Positions 15,489 to 24,600 of a stretch of DNA of 26,737 nt are shown in pieces. This DNA is from JAHDHW01 sp964551455 (GTDB lineage: Bacteria > Bacteroidota > Bacteroidia > Chitinophagales > Saprospiraceae): assembly GCA_964551455.1 (NCBI GenBank), contig CAZKDA010000041.1, forward strand, positions 1 through 26,737, read 5' to 3'. Both the position numbers and the translations under genes were made by a program. The stretch's first letter is position 1; every line of letters starts with the position of its first letter. The notes beneath the pieces were generated by a model. The model saw nothing but the letters and a program-made list of their open reading frames with translations. It was not told the DNA's origin and did not search any database.

Positions 15489-15671
15489 AAGAGTTGCTGA
15501 TTGGAAAGTTGTAAAGTTGCAAAGTTGTTGATTTGTTGATTTGGTATTATGGTGTTGTGGTATTATGGTAATCAATCCAATCAACTTAGTCAACTTCATA
15601 ACCCAATCAAACTAATTCATGTTGAGCCTGTCGAAGCATTAACCTCAAAGAAAATTTTTCGAACAACGCTG
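15489..15671. repeat. Octad repeats and dispersed motif before cls
   Basis: 15505-15544 is five octads: AAAGTTGT, AAAGTTGC, AAAGTTGT, TGATTTGT, TGATTTGG. After it comes a TATTATGG-type stretch. At 15619-15638 lies CATGTTGAGCCTGTCGAAGC, a motif I recall as common between genes in many bacteria. These repeats argue against placing the cls start as far upstream as 15549. Confidence 0.7.
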
Positions 15672-17210
15672 ATGTTTGCAAAGTTTTTCGGTATTTTGAA
15701 TCCTTTCGGGGAACGAAGCTCGAAGCTTATTACAAACATTCCAATGAGAGAAGCATTATCCGTCTTTATCGATCTTCTTTTACAATGGTATTGGGTACCG
15801 ATGACGCTTGCCCTGATCGGCGTTTTTCTCACGGTCGTCTTTGAAAACCGCAACCCAGCAAAAGCTACGGCTTATTTGCTGCTGCTGGTGGTGTTGCCGG
15901 TGATCGGCCTGGTCGTCTTTTATTTTTTTGGAAGAGATTTTCGTAAAATTATTAAGATCAAAAAAAGGGAAGGAAGGTATAATGACCAAATCGAACAATT
16001 CTGGAAAAAAACGCTCGCGCAGCAGGATTCGATTTTTCAACAGATCAAAGCGCAATACGGCCAGTTAATCAAAATCCCCATGATGCTTTTCAACCAGGAA
16101 AATTCGCTCACTTTCGACCGCAACCGGGTGAAGGTATTGAAAAACGGCGAAGAAAAGTTTCCTGAAATTTTCGATGTTCTAAAAAAAGCAAAACACCATA
16201 TTCACCTGGAATACTACATCCTTGCCGAAGATGATGTAGGCCATGAACTCGTGCAGATCCTGACCGAAAAAGCAGACCAGGGAATTGAAGTCAGGATGTT
16301 TGTCGATGGTCTGGGTTCCGGAAATCTTTCCGGGTTTAAAAAAACCTTTAAAAAACACGGCATTGCGTTTTACGAATTTATGCCCGTACAATTTTCCAAC
16401 CTTGCCTCTTCCAATTACCGCGACCACCGGAAAATCATCGTGGTGGATGGAAAAACCGGCTTCATCGGCGGCATCAACATCAGCAAAAAATACTGGAACA
16501 AAAGAAAAGGTCAACTCTACTGGCGCGACACGCACCTCAAGATCGAAGGCCCGGTGGTCAATGCCCTGCAACAAATTTTCCGGGAAGGCTGGGCTTTTGT
16601 GAGTAAAGAAACCATCCCTTTTGAAAAACCATATTTTGACAATCACGAACTTTTTGAGCCGGGCGCATTCGCAGCTATTGTTACGTCCGGACCGATATCT
16701 TCCCGTCCGTTTGGCATGGACACGATGGTGGCGATGATCTACCAGGCAAAAAAAATGATCCGTTTGGCCAATCCATATTTTATTCCCAGCGATGAATTGA
16801 AAAGCGCCCTGATCCAGACGGCTCATTCGGGCGTCAGGGTACAATTGCTGATTCCCGGCCAATCCGATACAAAGGTCGCCCAGCGCGCTACGTTTTCTTA
16901 CCTGAAAAATCTGTTGGAGAACAATGTGGAAGTTTACCTCTACCAAAAGGGATTTGTACACTCGAAAACGCTGGTGATTGATGACGATCTATCCTTTGTC
17001 GGCTCTCTGAACGCAGACATGAGAAGTTTTTACATCAACTTTGAAGCTTCGGCGCTGGTATTCGACCGCAACCTCGCCACCCAACTCAACGATAGTTTTG
17101 ATGAAGATTTGACAGACAGCGTACAACTGTCTTTGCAAGACCTTGAAAACCGGCCGGTTGTAGATCGCCTGCTCGATTCGTTTTGTCGATTGCTGACGCC
17201 GATCCTGTAA
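15672..17210 (+). CDS. cls: Cardiolipin synthase (phospholipase D family)
   Basis: About 512 residues from the ATG at 15672. The frame is open from 15549, but its first 41 codons cover intergenic repeats. A second candidate is the ATG at 15744 (MREALSVFIDLLLQWYWVP), which puts the first helix at the terminus as in many homologues. Two transmembrane helices (LALIGVFLTVVF and AYLLLLVVLPVIGLVVFYFF) anchor the enzyme in the inner membrane. Two HKD motifs give the catalytic pair: DHRKIIVVDG (about 16424-16447) followed by GFIGGIN, and VHSKTLVIDD (about 16959-16982) followed by FVGSLN. The reaction is transfer of a phosphatidyl group between two phosphatidylglycerols, or a close variant. It converges on topA with only 15 bp between stop codons and no visible terminator. 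Confidence 0.92.
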   Translation: MFAKFFGILNPFGERSSKLITNIPMREALSVFIDLLLQWYWVPMTLALIGVFLTVVFENRNPAKATAYLLLLVVLPVIGLVVFYFFGRDFRKIIKIKKREGRYNDQIEQFWKKTLAQQDSIFQQIKAQYGQLIKIPMMLFNQENSLTFDRNRVKVLKNGEEKFPEIFDVLKKAKHHIHLEYYILAEDDVGHELVQILTEKADQGIEVRMFVDGLGSGNLSGFKKTFKKHGIAFYEFMPVQFSNLASSNYRDHRKIIVVDGKTGFIGGINISKKYWNKRKGQLYWRDTHLKIEGPVVNALQQIFREGWAFVSKETIPFEKPYFDNHELFEPGAFAAIVTSGPISSRPFGMDTMVAMIYQAKKMIRLANPYFIPSDELKSALIQTAHSGVRVQLLIPGQSDTKVAQRATFSYLKNLLENNVEVYLYQKGFVHSKTLVIDDDLSFVGSLNADMRSFYINFEASALVFDRNLATQLNDSFDEDLTDSVQLSLQDLENRPVVDRLLDSFCRLLTPIL

Positions 17211-17225
17211 TTCCGGGATGCAGCA

Positions 17226-19769
17226 TTATTTTTTGGTTTTGGCGCCAGCTTTCTTTTTGCTACCGAAGGCATTGGGAATTTCGGCTTCGATCATTTTTTT
17301 GACCTCCTCCAGCGTAAGATCTTTGGCCATTTCGCTGGTTACCTTTTTTCCGTCGATCTTCGGGATTTTGATGTTTTTCTTTTTAAACCGAATGAATGGC
17401 CCCCAGCGGCCATTTTCTACCGAGATATTCTGATCTTCCCACCGATGGATATAGCGATCTGCTTCTTTATCCACTTTTGCTTCGATCAGCTCGAATATCT
17501 CATCGAGCGAGATCGTTTCCGGGTCGTATTTTCGCGGGATGTTGACAAAGAGGTTGTTCCATTTCACGTAGGGGCCGAATCTGCCTTTTCCTTTTGTGAT
17601 GGGCAAACCTTTGTAATTGCCGATCGGTGCATCGGCTTTTCGTTTCATTTCAATGAGTTCAACAGCCCGATCCATTTTTACAGACAATGGGTCTTCCCCT
17701 CTGTCGAGGGAGACGAAGCTTTCACCGTATTTTACATAAGGCCCGAAACGTCCGATGCCGATGACGACTTCCTCACCCTTGTAATCACCAAGCGACCGCG
17801 GTAGCTTGAACAACTCCAGGGCTTCTTCCATGCCGATGGTTTCGATGGATTGTCCGGGGCGCAAGTTGGCGTATTTTGGTTTTTCACCCTCTTCCAGTTC
17901 TTCGGTTTTTCCGATCTGGACGATAGGCCCGAAGCGCGACATGCGCACGAGCAGGGTTCTGCCGGATTCCGGGTCAGCGCCCAGGATGCGTTCGCCTGTT
18001 GCGCGGTCGGCTGTTTCGAGGGTTTCTTCTACGTTGGCATGAAAAGGCGTATAAAAATCGTCGATCACTTTCGACCATTGTTCTCCCCCTGATGCAATAG
18101 TATCAAAGTGTTTTTCAATGTCAGCTGTGAAGCTGTAATTCATAATGTCGTCAAAATGCTCGTTTAGGAAATCGACGACCAGCATGCCCATGTCGCTGGG
18201 TACGAGTCTGTTTTTAAAAGCGCCGGTGTTTTCTGTTTCGGTGCTTTTATTGATCTGGCCTTTGCGGAGTGTAATCACGGTGTAATTGCGCTGTTCACCA
18301 TCACTGTTTTCTTTGGACACATAACCGCGGTTGGCTTCCATGATCTTGGAAATGGTTGGCGCATAAGTGGAAGGCCGTCCGATGCCCAGTTCTTCGAGTT
18401 TTTTTACGAGGCCGGCTTCGGAGTATCGCGCCGGCGGGCGTGTAAATTGCTGCGTACCCGTCATGTGATTGAGGTCGAGTTTTTGACCTTTTTTCAAAGG
18501 CGGGAGTATGCCTTTTGCTTCTTCATCTTCATCATCGTCTTTGGCGGCGAGGTAAACTTTTAAAAATCCGTCGAATTTCAAAACTTCTCCTTCGGCTCTG
18601 AGCTCTGTATCTTTGATGGTGGAAATGCCGATGTTCACTATCGTTTTTTCCAGGAGGGCATCGGCCATTTGGGAGGCAATGGTCCGTTTCCAGATCAGTT
18701 CGTACAACTTCTGTTCGTCGCGGTCATTGCTTACTTTCTCGCGTTCGATGTAGGTCGGGCGGATCGCTTCGTGCGCCTCTTGAGTCAAAGATTTTTTGGA
18801 TTTATATCGGCGTGTTTTGACGTATTCTTTTCCGTAATTTTTTTCAACCTGATCTGCAATAGCGCTGAGCGCCAGCTCGCTGATGTTGATGGAGTCCGTT
18901 CGCATGTATGTGATAAAACCCTGTTCGTAAAGCCGTTGTGCGCTCGACATGGTGCGATTTACGGAGAATCCGAGTTTCCTGCTGGCTTCCTGTTGCAGGG
19001 TTGAGGTGGTAAAAGGAGCGGTGGGTTGGCGTTTGAGCGGTTTGACCTCGATATCGCGGATGCTGAATTCTGCACCGATACATTTTTGCAAAAATGACTC
19101 CGCATCATTTTGGGTATCGAACCTTGAAGGAAGTTCGGCTTTCAGTTCAACCATTTTGCCCTGTTCGCTGGCTACGTTGAAAATGGCTGTGATCTTAAAA
19201 AACGGAGCAGGTTTGAAGCTTTGAATTTCGCGTTCCCGTTCCACGATCAGCTTTACGGCGACAGATTGAACGCGACCGGCAGATAACTTCCCGCGTACTT
19301 TTTTCCACAACAATTCGGACAATTCAAACCCCACCAGCCTGTCTAAAACACGCCTTGCCTGCTGGGCATTCACGAGGTTGATATCGACAAATCGCGGATT
19401 CTGGATCGCCTGCTGGATCGCGGGTTTTGTGATCTCGCGGAACACGATCCTTTTGGTGCTGTTTTCATCCAGTCCCAACACCTGGCACAAGTGCCATGAG
19501 ATAGCTTCTCCTTCGCGGTCTTCATCCGTTGCGAGCCATACTTCATCGACCTTTTTAACGGCCTCTTTCAATTCGTTGACCACTTTTCTTTTCTCCGGGG
19601 AAACCACGTATTTAGGCTTAAAGCCATTTTCAATATCCACAGCTTTGTTGCCTTTGTCAAGGTCGCGCACATGGCCGTAGCTTGATTTTACGGTAAACGC
19701 ATTGCCCAGTATTTTTTCGATGGTTTTCGCTTTTGCCGGTGACTCTACAATCAGAAGATTCTTTGACAT
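17226..19769 (-). CDS. topA: DNA topoisomerase I
   Basis: 847 residues from MSKNLLIVESPAKAKTIEKILG, the canonical start of type IA topoisomerases. The frame is open to 19856 but the extra 29 codons cover heptad repeats and are unlikely to be translated. The TOPRIM domain (residues 1 to about 115) has VWLATDEDREGEAISWHL. The active-site tyrosine is Tyr288 in QGFITYMRTDS. The strand-passage region includes the PSTYAPTISKI segment. The C-terminus lacks Cys4 zinc fingers and has instead several TopoI-type repeats (GRFGPYVKYGESFVSL, GRFGPYVKWNNLFVNI, GRWGPFIRFKKKNI), ending in a Lys/Ala-rich tail (KKKAGAKTKK). It relaxes negative supercoils. A good promoter lies 113 bp upstream. Confidence 0.97.
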   Translation of the reverse strand: MSKNLLIVESPAKAKTIEKILGNAFTVKSSYGHVRDLDKGNKAVDIENGFKPKYVVSPEKRKVVNELKEAVKKVDEVWLATDEDREGEAISWHLCQVLGLDENSTKRIVFREITKPAIQQAIQNPRFVDINLVNAQQARRVLDRLVGFELSELLWKKVRGKLSAGRVQSVAVKLIVEREREIQSFKPAPFFKITAIFNVASEQGKMVELKAELPSRFDTQNDAESFLQKCIGAEFSIRDIEVKPLKRQPTAPFTTSTLQQEASRKLGFSVNRTMSSAQRLYEQGFITYMRTDSINISELALSAIADQVEKNYGKEYVKTRRYKSKKSLTQEAHEAIRPTYIEREKVSNDRDEQKLYELIWKRTIASQMADALLEKTIVNIGISTIKDTELRAEGEVLKFDGFLKVYLAAKDDDEDEEAKGILPPLKKGQKLDLNHMTGTQQFTRPPARYSEAGLVKKLEELGIGRPSTYAPTISKIMEANRGYVSKENSDGEQRNYTVITLRKGQINKSTETENTGAFKNRLVPSDMGMLVVDFLNEHFDDIMNYSFTADIEKHFDTIASGGEQWSKVIDDFYTPFHANVEETLETADRATGERILGADPESGRTLLVRMSRFGPIVQIGKTEELEEGEKPKYANLRPGQSIETIGMEEALELFKLPRSLGDYKGEEVVIGIGRFGPYVKYGESFVSLDRGEDPLSVKMDRAVELIEMKRKADAPIGNYKGLPITKGKGRFGPYVKWNNLFVNIPRKYDPETISLDEIFELIEAKVDKEADRYIHRWEDQNISVENGRWGPFIRFKKKNIKIPKIDGKKVTSEMAKDLTLEEVKKMIEAEIPNAFGSKKKAGAKTKK

Positions 19770-19820
19770 ATCGGGTTTGTTGATTAGGTTGTTTAGTTGA
19801 TTGGTCTTTAGGTTTTTAGA

Positions 19821-19848
19821 ACTAGCAACTAGCAACTGTAAACTAGCA
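19821..19848. repeat. Heptad repeats in the topA leader (ACTAGCA)
   Basis: Four 7-bp units: ACTAGCA, ACTAGCA, ACTGTAA, ACTAGCA. They lie between the topA promoter and its ATG, so they would be part of the 5' leader transcript. They also make the open frame look longer than the gene. Confidence 0.85.
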
Positions 19849-19881
19849 ACTTTCACCTTTTCCCCTTTTTCTTACAGTTTG

Positions 19882-19911
19882 CAAAAGTATAAATTTTGAA
19901 TAAGGTTCAAA
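19882..19911 (-). promoter_or_regulatory. topA promoter (TTTG-N18-TACTTTTG)
   Basis: Reading the minus strand, TTTG (19911-19908) is followed after 18 bp by TACTTTTG (19889-19882). Both the boxes and the spacing agree with the Bacteroidota sigma-A consensus TTTG / TAnnTTTG. This is the best promoter match in the window. It gives a leader of roughly 105 nt before the ATG at 19769. Confidence 0.7.
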
Positions 19912-20070
19912 GTATTTTTCAGCAATTGAAAATAATTTTGAAACGGCAATTTATGTTTTGAGTTGCCTGGAATACTGATCCCGGGTGGGTGTACCTCTTG
20001 TTTGTGAAATCCGGGATATGACTCGTTGCCAGGAAAAAAATCGCGGGTACGGTAGGGGAAAATGGAATTG

Positions 20071-20616
20071 TCAGTTTTGTCGTTTTCGCGTTTCTTCGTG
20101 GATGATCTCGCCTTCTTGCAATCGCTTTTTCTTTTCAGCTTCGCGTTTGGCCTGGTAATGATCGATCAGCTCTTTTACTTCGAGCTTATTTTTATTGAGA
20201 TTGCGGTGGTAAGCGATGATGATGAACTGCGCCATGTCGTCGGGGTGACCGATGCCGAGATTTGTGAGATAAAATGAAAGCCGGGACCCTTCGTAAAAAC
20301 CCCAGTTGTAGATGATCCAGCGACCAAGGCTGAAGTGTAATTTACGGGCGGCATCTTCTTCCGGCATATTTTTAAACTTGGTTTTTGAAGCATCGTCGGT
20401 GAGGCGGTTGAGTTGCACAAAACAATCGGCGAGATCTTTCGGGATGTAAACGCCATTGAGGAATTCCTTCTGGATACGCTTTTGGTATTCTTTTTCAAAC
20501 TGATCTTCCGTGACGGGAAATTCCTGAGCGGTTGAGTAATAAGTAAAATGTAACACCAAAATTGCAAACAGCGTTTTGCCAGGCATGATCTTTAAAATAT
20601 TTTTTTGGTTAAGCAT
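20071..20616 (-). CDS. Small exported protein (DUF6794-like)
   Basis: 181 residues. A signal peptide is visible (KTLFAILVLHFTYYSTAQ). Translation may begin at the ATG at 20616 or at 20586 (MPGKTLF), which gives a tighter signal peptide. The mature part has VYIPKDLADCFVQL, EDAARKLHFSLGRWIIYNWG, SRLSFYLTNLGIGHPDDMAQ and IIIAYHRNLN. This pattern recalls DUF6794, a domain of unknown function; the match is from memory. The C-terminus is a charged helix (REAEKKKRLQEGEIIHEETRKRQ). Two minus-strand -7 boxes lie upstream, at 20694 and 20840. Function unknown. Confidence 0.78.
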   Translation of the reverse strand: MLNQKNILKIMPGKTLFAILVLHFTYYSTAQEFPVTEDQFEKEYQKRIQKEFLNGVYIPKDLADCFVQLNRLTDDASKTKFKNMPEEDAARKLHFSLGRWIIYNWGFYEGSRLSFYLTNLGIGHPDDMAQFIIIAYHRNLNKNKLEVKELIDHYQAKREAEKKKRLQEGEIIHEETRKRQN

Positions 20617-20693
20617 TGAAATTTATAGCAAATCAAGAGTTAAACGCAAAGTCAGCGGTTTTGTGTTGTCAGTTTCCCCGGAAAAAATGAGGG

Positions 20694-20701
20694 CAAAAAT
20701 A
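20694..20701 (-). promoter_or_regulatory. Candidate -7 box (TATTTTTG, minus strand)
   Basis: It matches TAnnTTTG on the minus strand about 78 bp before the start at 20616. No -33 TTG at good spacing was seen. Confidence 0.4.
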
Positions 20702-20917
20702 AATCATTTCCTGTATCTATTTCTAATGTTCCAAAGTATTGTCAGCCACGGGCTAAGACTTTAACATTTGAGAAGCGTTTTTCCGCGTTGATTACCGGCA
20801 GCCGATCGTATGAAAATAGTGGTGTAAAAAAGGGTTGTTCAAAAATAAAATTTTGATGGGTGCAGAACCTGAAGTGGGCGAAACAGTTTTGAGTGTGGAG
20901 TGTGAGTATGGAAAATA

Positions 20918-20945
20918 GTAAACGGTAAACGGTAAACGGTAAACG
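20918..20945. repeat. Heptad array, 4 copies of GTAAACG
   Basis: Four exact GTAAACG units in a row. A seven-unit array of the same family lies at 26035-26083, 5.1 kb away. Confidence 0.92.
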
Positions 20946-21030
20946 GACCACAACTAGCAACCAGCAACTTTTCAATCATTCATCGTTAAATTTAAACACC
21001 TCTAATGTATCGATGCGTCGCGGACTGTTT

Positions 21031-21038
21031 TATTTTTG
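21031..21038 (+). promoter_or_regulatory. Candidate -7 box (TATTTTTG) for the small membrane protein
   Basis: It matches TAnnTTTG and lies 33 bp before the ATG at 21072. No clear -33 element was found. Confidence 0.45.
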
Positions 21039-21071
21039 TACCTTCAATTTTTCATTTGATCCGGGCAAAGT

Positions 21072-21461
21072 ATGATATTTTTTGAAAAAACAGGTTTGCC
21101 GCAAAAGTTGCGACTGGTTGAAATTTTCCTTATCCAGGCGGTCATTTATCTTTTACTGTGGTTGTGGAACGATTATATTGCATCACTCATCTCGATTCTG
21201 ATGATCGTCATTTTTTCAGGGTTATTGATCGTTGCGATAATTTCGGAATGGATAGAAAGGTCGAAAGTTCCAAAGTCTTATTTCATATTTATGATCGGTT
21301 CGATTTTAATTCCTTTGATCGTGGGCTGGCTCTTCCTGATGTTGATGGGAGGTGAGTTGGAGTGGTTAGCAGCCATGCCTGCCCTTGCCGCCAGGAAAAC
21401 CAGCGGCGTGGTTTGTGGTTTCCTCCCTTGCGGTAAGGCCGCTGGCCAACGGAGTGGTTGA
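21072..21461 (+). CDS. Small three-helix membrane protein with repeat-derived tail
   Basis: 129 residues with three hydrophobic helices at about 15-32 (LVEIFLIQAVIYLLLWLW), 36-58 (IASLISILMIVIFSGLLIVA) and 70-93 (YFIFMIGSILIPLIVGWLFL). The family is not recognised. From about residue 100 the sequence changes to Ala/Gly/Cys-rich text (AAMPALAARKTSGVVCGF) encoded by GC-rich DNA that shares AGCGGCGTGGT with a spacer repeat at 4778-4788. The original protein therefore probably ended soon after GGELEWL and was extended by insertion of repeat DNA. Function unknown. Confidence 0.7.
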   Translation: MIFFEKTGLPQKLRLVEIFLIQAVIYLLLWLWNDYIASLISILMIVIFSGLLIVAIISEWIERSKVPKSYFIFMIGSILIPLIVGWLFLMLMGGELEWLAAMPALAARKTSGVVCGFLPCGKAAGQRSG

Positions 21462-21651
21462 TGGAAGTTTAAACATACTCTTTATTCCTCTCTGCACTCC
21501 CCTCCCCTTCTGGCATCCTTTTTTCAAAACATGATCGTATATTTTTTCCTATACGAATGCGATTTGAATTGCGTTAATTAGGTGAAAAAGTCAAAGGCAA
21601 TTTCAACAAATGTTGTGTGTTCAGGCTTTTAAAGATTATGACGGATTATTT

Positions 21652-21659
21652 TAATTTTG
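21652..21659 (+). promoter_or_regulatory. Candidate -7 box (TAATTTTG) for the propeller/SprB/OmpA gene
   Basis: It fits TAnnTTTG exactly and is 26 bp before the ATG at 21686. It lies inside the upstream extension of the frame (from the GTG at 21617), which supports 21686 as the true start. Confidence 0.5.
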
Positions 21660-21685
21660 CAGACTTTTTTAATAGTAAAAATACT

Positions 21686-24600
21686 ATGAACAGGTTTTTG
21701 ACTTTTTTGCTTTTCGCGAATATCTCAATACTCACTGCACAGGAACCCATGCGGGTAACCAGAAGCGCAGCGGTTGACCGAAACATCCCTATCCGAAATA
21801 TTTACATCGACGACGAAAACAACAAATGGATTGGAAACAGCAAGGGAGCCTTCCAACTTCATTCGGTGGATTATGCCACGGCTGTGGAAATTGGAGCAGA
21901 CGAAATCTCGCTCCTCACTTTTAAAGGCGGAAATTACAACATCAACTTCAACCGCACCGCGCTTTTCGACATATTGAAAAACGAAACCAACGGGCTGTTC
22001 GAGGGAGAAAGAGATTTCGCCGGCGCTTTTTACGACCAACTGAAAAAAGAACTGTTCATCGGAACCAATGGCATCGGGGTTTTTCGCCTGAAAACCGAAC
22101 CCCAACTCCAACTCCTGGAGCATATCACAACGAGCAATTCCAAACTGAAAACCGACTTCATCACCGTCATGTTTTCCGACAGGCCAGGAAGCTATTGGAT
22201 CGGAACCGAAGCCGGCGTAATGCACAATGAAGATGGCAAATGGAAACTCTTCGAAAAGTTTTTAAAAATAGAAGCCATCAATAAAAGTGGATCCGACATC
22301 TGGATTTTCGGTGAAGGGTTCCTCTGGAAAGTAGATACCAACAACAACTGGACGGCTATCAACCTGGACAAAAGTATGGTCGAAGGAAAGATCAACGATA
22401 TCGTCATCGACAGAAAAGGCAATATGTGGATCGCCTCCGAAGTCATTACGCGCTTCAACATGGAATCCGGCGATTTTAATAAATACGGCGCTGCAGAATA
22501 CTTCACCAGCAACATCCCCACCAGCCTCGCTGTTGACCAGGATAATGCCATCTGGGTAGGAACCGAAGATAAGGGCTTGTATCTCATTGAAAAAGAATCA
22601 GCTATCACGGTAAACTGCGTTGTGGAAAAGCAATTGGGTTGCGACGGAAAAAACGACGCAGCGATCAGTGTAATGGTCAGCGGTGGAGATGCGCCTTATA
22701 CTTTTCAATGGAATTCCGGCCAAACCGGAGAAAACCTCAATAGCCTCGGACCTGGCCAATATGAAGTCACCGTGACCGACAGCAAAGGAAAAAAGAAAAA
22801 TGCTTCTGTGACGATCAACGACCCGCAATTAACCGCTAGCGCTACCCAGGATAAAATTGAAAGTGCAGCAGATGCCAACGACGGAGCGGCTTCCGTTTCC
22901 GTGAGCGGGGGAAAACCGGAATATAAATTCCTTTGGAGCAACGGTGAAACCGGAAAGTCGGCTGTAAACCTCAATGAAGGATCTCACAGCGTGACCGTTA
23001 CGGATCAGAATGGTTGCTCGGCCACAGCAACCGTTAATATCACAAGGCAAGTGGAAGATATGAGCCTGACTTTTTTGCCGAAAACCGAAAACAAATGTTC
23101 CGGTGACCGCCTGGCTTCGCTTTCACTTGAAATTAAAGGTGGCAAAGCACCCTTTAAAACCGACTGGAATATGCCCGGAGTCGAAGGAATGAATCCAACT
23201 GACCTGGCTGCCGGCGATTACCGCGTTACAGTTACAGACGCACTTAACAACACCGCTACCGGAGCGTTTGTAATTTCTGAACCTGAATCCATCACCGTTT
23301 CCATCGAGGTGGAATCTCCCGCAAGCACCGGCAACAGCGACGGCGTAGCCAGCGCAAAGGTTGAGGGAGGAACCGCGCCTTTTACTTTCAAATGGGACAA
23401 CGGCGAAGCCGCGCAAACCGCCTCCGCCCTGGCTCCCGGCACAAGGACTTTGATCGTGACCGACGCGAATGGCTGCTCGGCTTCGGCTACCGCAACCATC
23501 GATGAAAACATCCTCCCCCTCAGTGCGTCCATCGAACAATCCGCTGAAATCAAATGCTCCGGCGAGCAGAGCGCTGCTATCGAGGCCAAAGTGAAAGGCG
23601 GAAAAGGGCCGTTCCAGTACCTTTGGAATGATCCAAACCTTAGCGGAAAATCTGTTTCAAAACTCGCCGCAGGAGACTATGCCCTGACAGTGACTGACGC
23701 GGAGGGAACTACCTTTACGACAAGTTTTAATATTAAAGAACCAATAGCACTTTCCGTAAGCATCGAGGTAGAATCTCCTGCAAGCACCGGCAACAGCGAC
23801 GGCGTAGCCAGCGCAAAGGTTGAGGGAGGAACCGCGCCTTTTACTTTCAAATGGGACAACGGCGAAGCCGCGCAAACCGCCTCCGCCCTGGCTCCCGGCA
23901 CAAGGACTTTGATCGTGACCGACGCGAATGGCTGCTCGGCTTCGGCTACCGCAACCATCGATGAAAACATCCTCCCCCTCAGTGCGTCCATCGAACAATC
24001 CGCTGAAATCAAATGCTCCGGCGAGCAGAGCGCTGCTATCGAGGCCAAAGTGAAAGGCGGAAAAGGGCCGTTCCAGTACCTTTGGAATGATCCAAACCTT
24101 AGCGGAAAATCTGTTTCAAAACTCGCCGCAGGAGACTATGCGCTGACGGTGACTGACGCGGAGGGAACTACTTCAACTGCAAGCTACAGCGTGAAGGAAC
24201 CCGAAATGTTGTCAGCAACCATCACTAAAAAAAGCCCGGCGAGCGATGAGAGTAGCTTTGATGGAAAGGCTGAACTCGAAGTGAAAGGTGGAACTGGAAA
24301 TTATATAACCCTTTGGGATAATGAAGAACAAGGCCTCCATGCAAGCCAACTCGGGATTGGTGAGCACAAAGTTTCTATAACGGATGAAAACGGTTGTAGC
24401 GTGGTCGTTCCGTTTGAAACCAAAAAAAGGATATTGCCACAACTCACCGCCGCCAATCTGAGAGAAGGACAAACCGTGAGAATGGAACAACTCTTCTTCG
24501 AAGCCGACAGTTTCCGGATAACTGAAGTTTCCATTCCCGTGATCGAGGAATTGTACGATTTTATGGTGGAAAACAAATCGGTGGTCATCGAAGTCGGCGG

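Larger units (their letters stand above)
20617..21071. other. Divergent spacer with heptads and promoter-like segments
   Basis: No gene seen between the divergent genes at 20071-20616 (minus) and 21072-21461 (plus). It holds a minus-strand TATTTTTG box (20694-20701), the inverted copy of the 28-nt segment from 13323-13350 (20833-20860), four GTAAACG heptads (20918-20945), more degenerate heptads of the AGCAACY type to about 20970, and a plus-strand TATTTTTG (21031-21038). Confidence 0.65.

Noticed and set aside
15549..15671. Longer start for cardiolipin synthase
   Set aside because: The extension translates spacer repeats, including a common dispersed motif at 15619-15638.
16179..16961. 260-codon frame on the minus strand
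   Set aside because: It is antisense to the HKD-motif region of the cardiolipin synthase, with no recognisable protein features.
19770..19856. Longer start for topA
   Set aside because: The extension translates ACTAGCA heptads; MSKNLLIVESPAKAK at 19769 is the canonical N-terminus.
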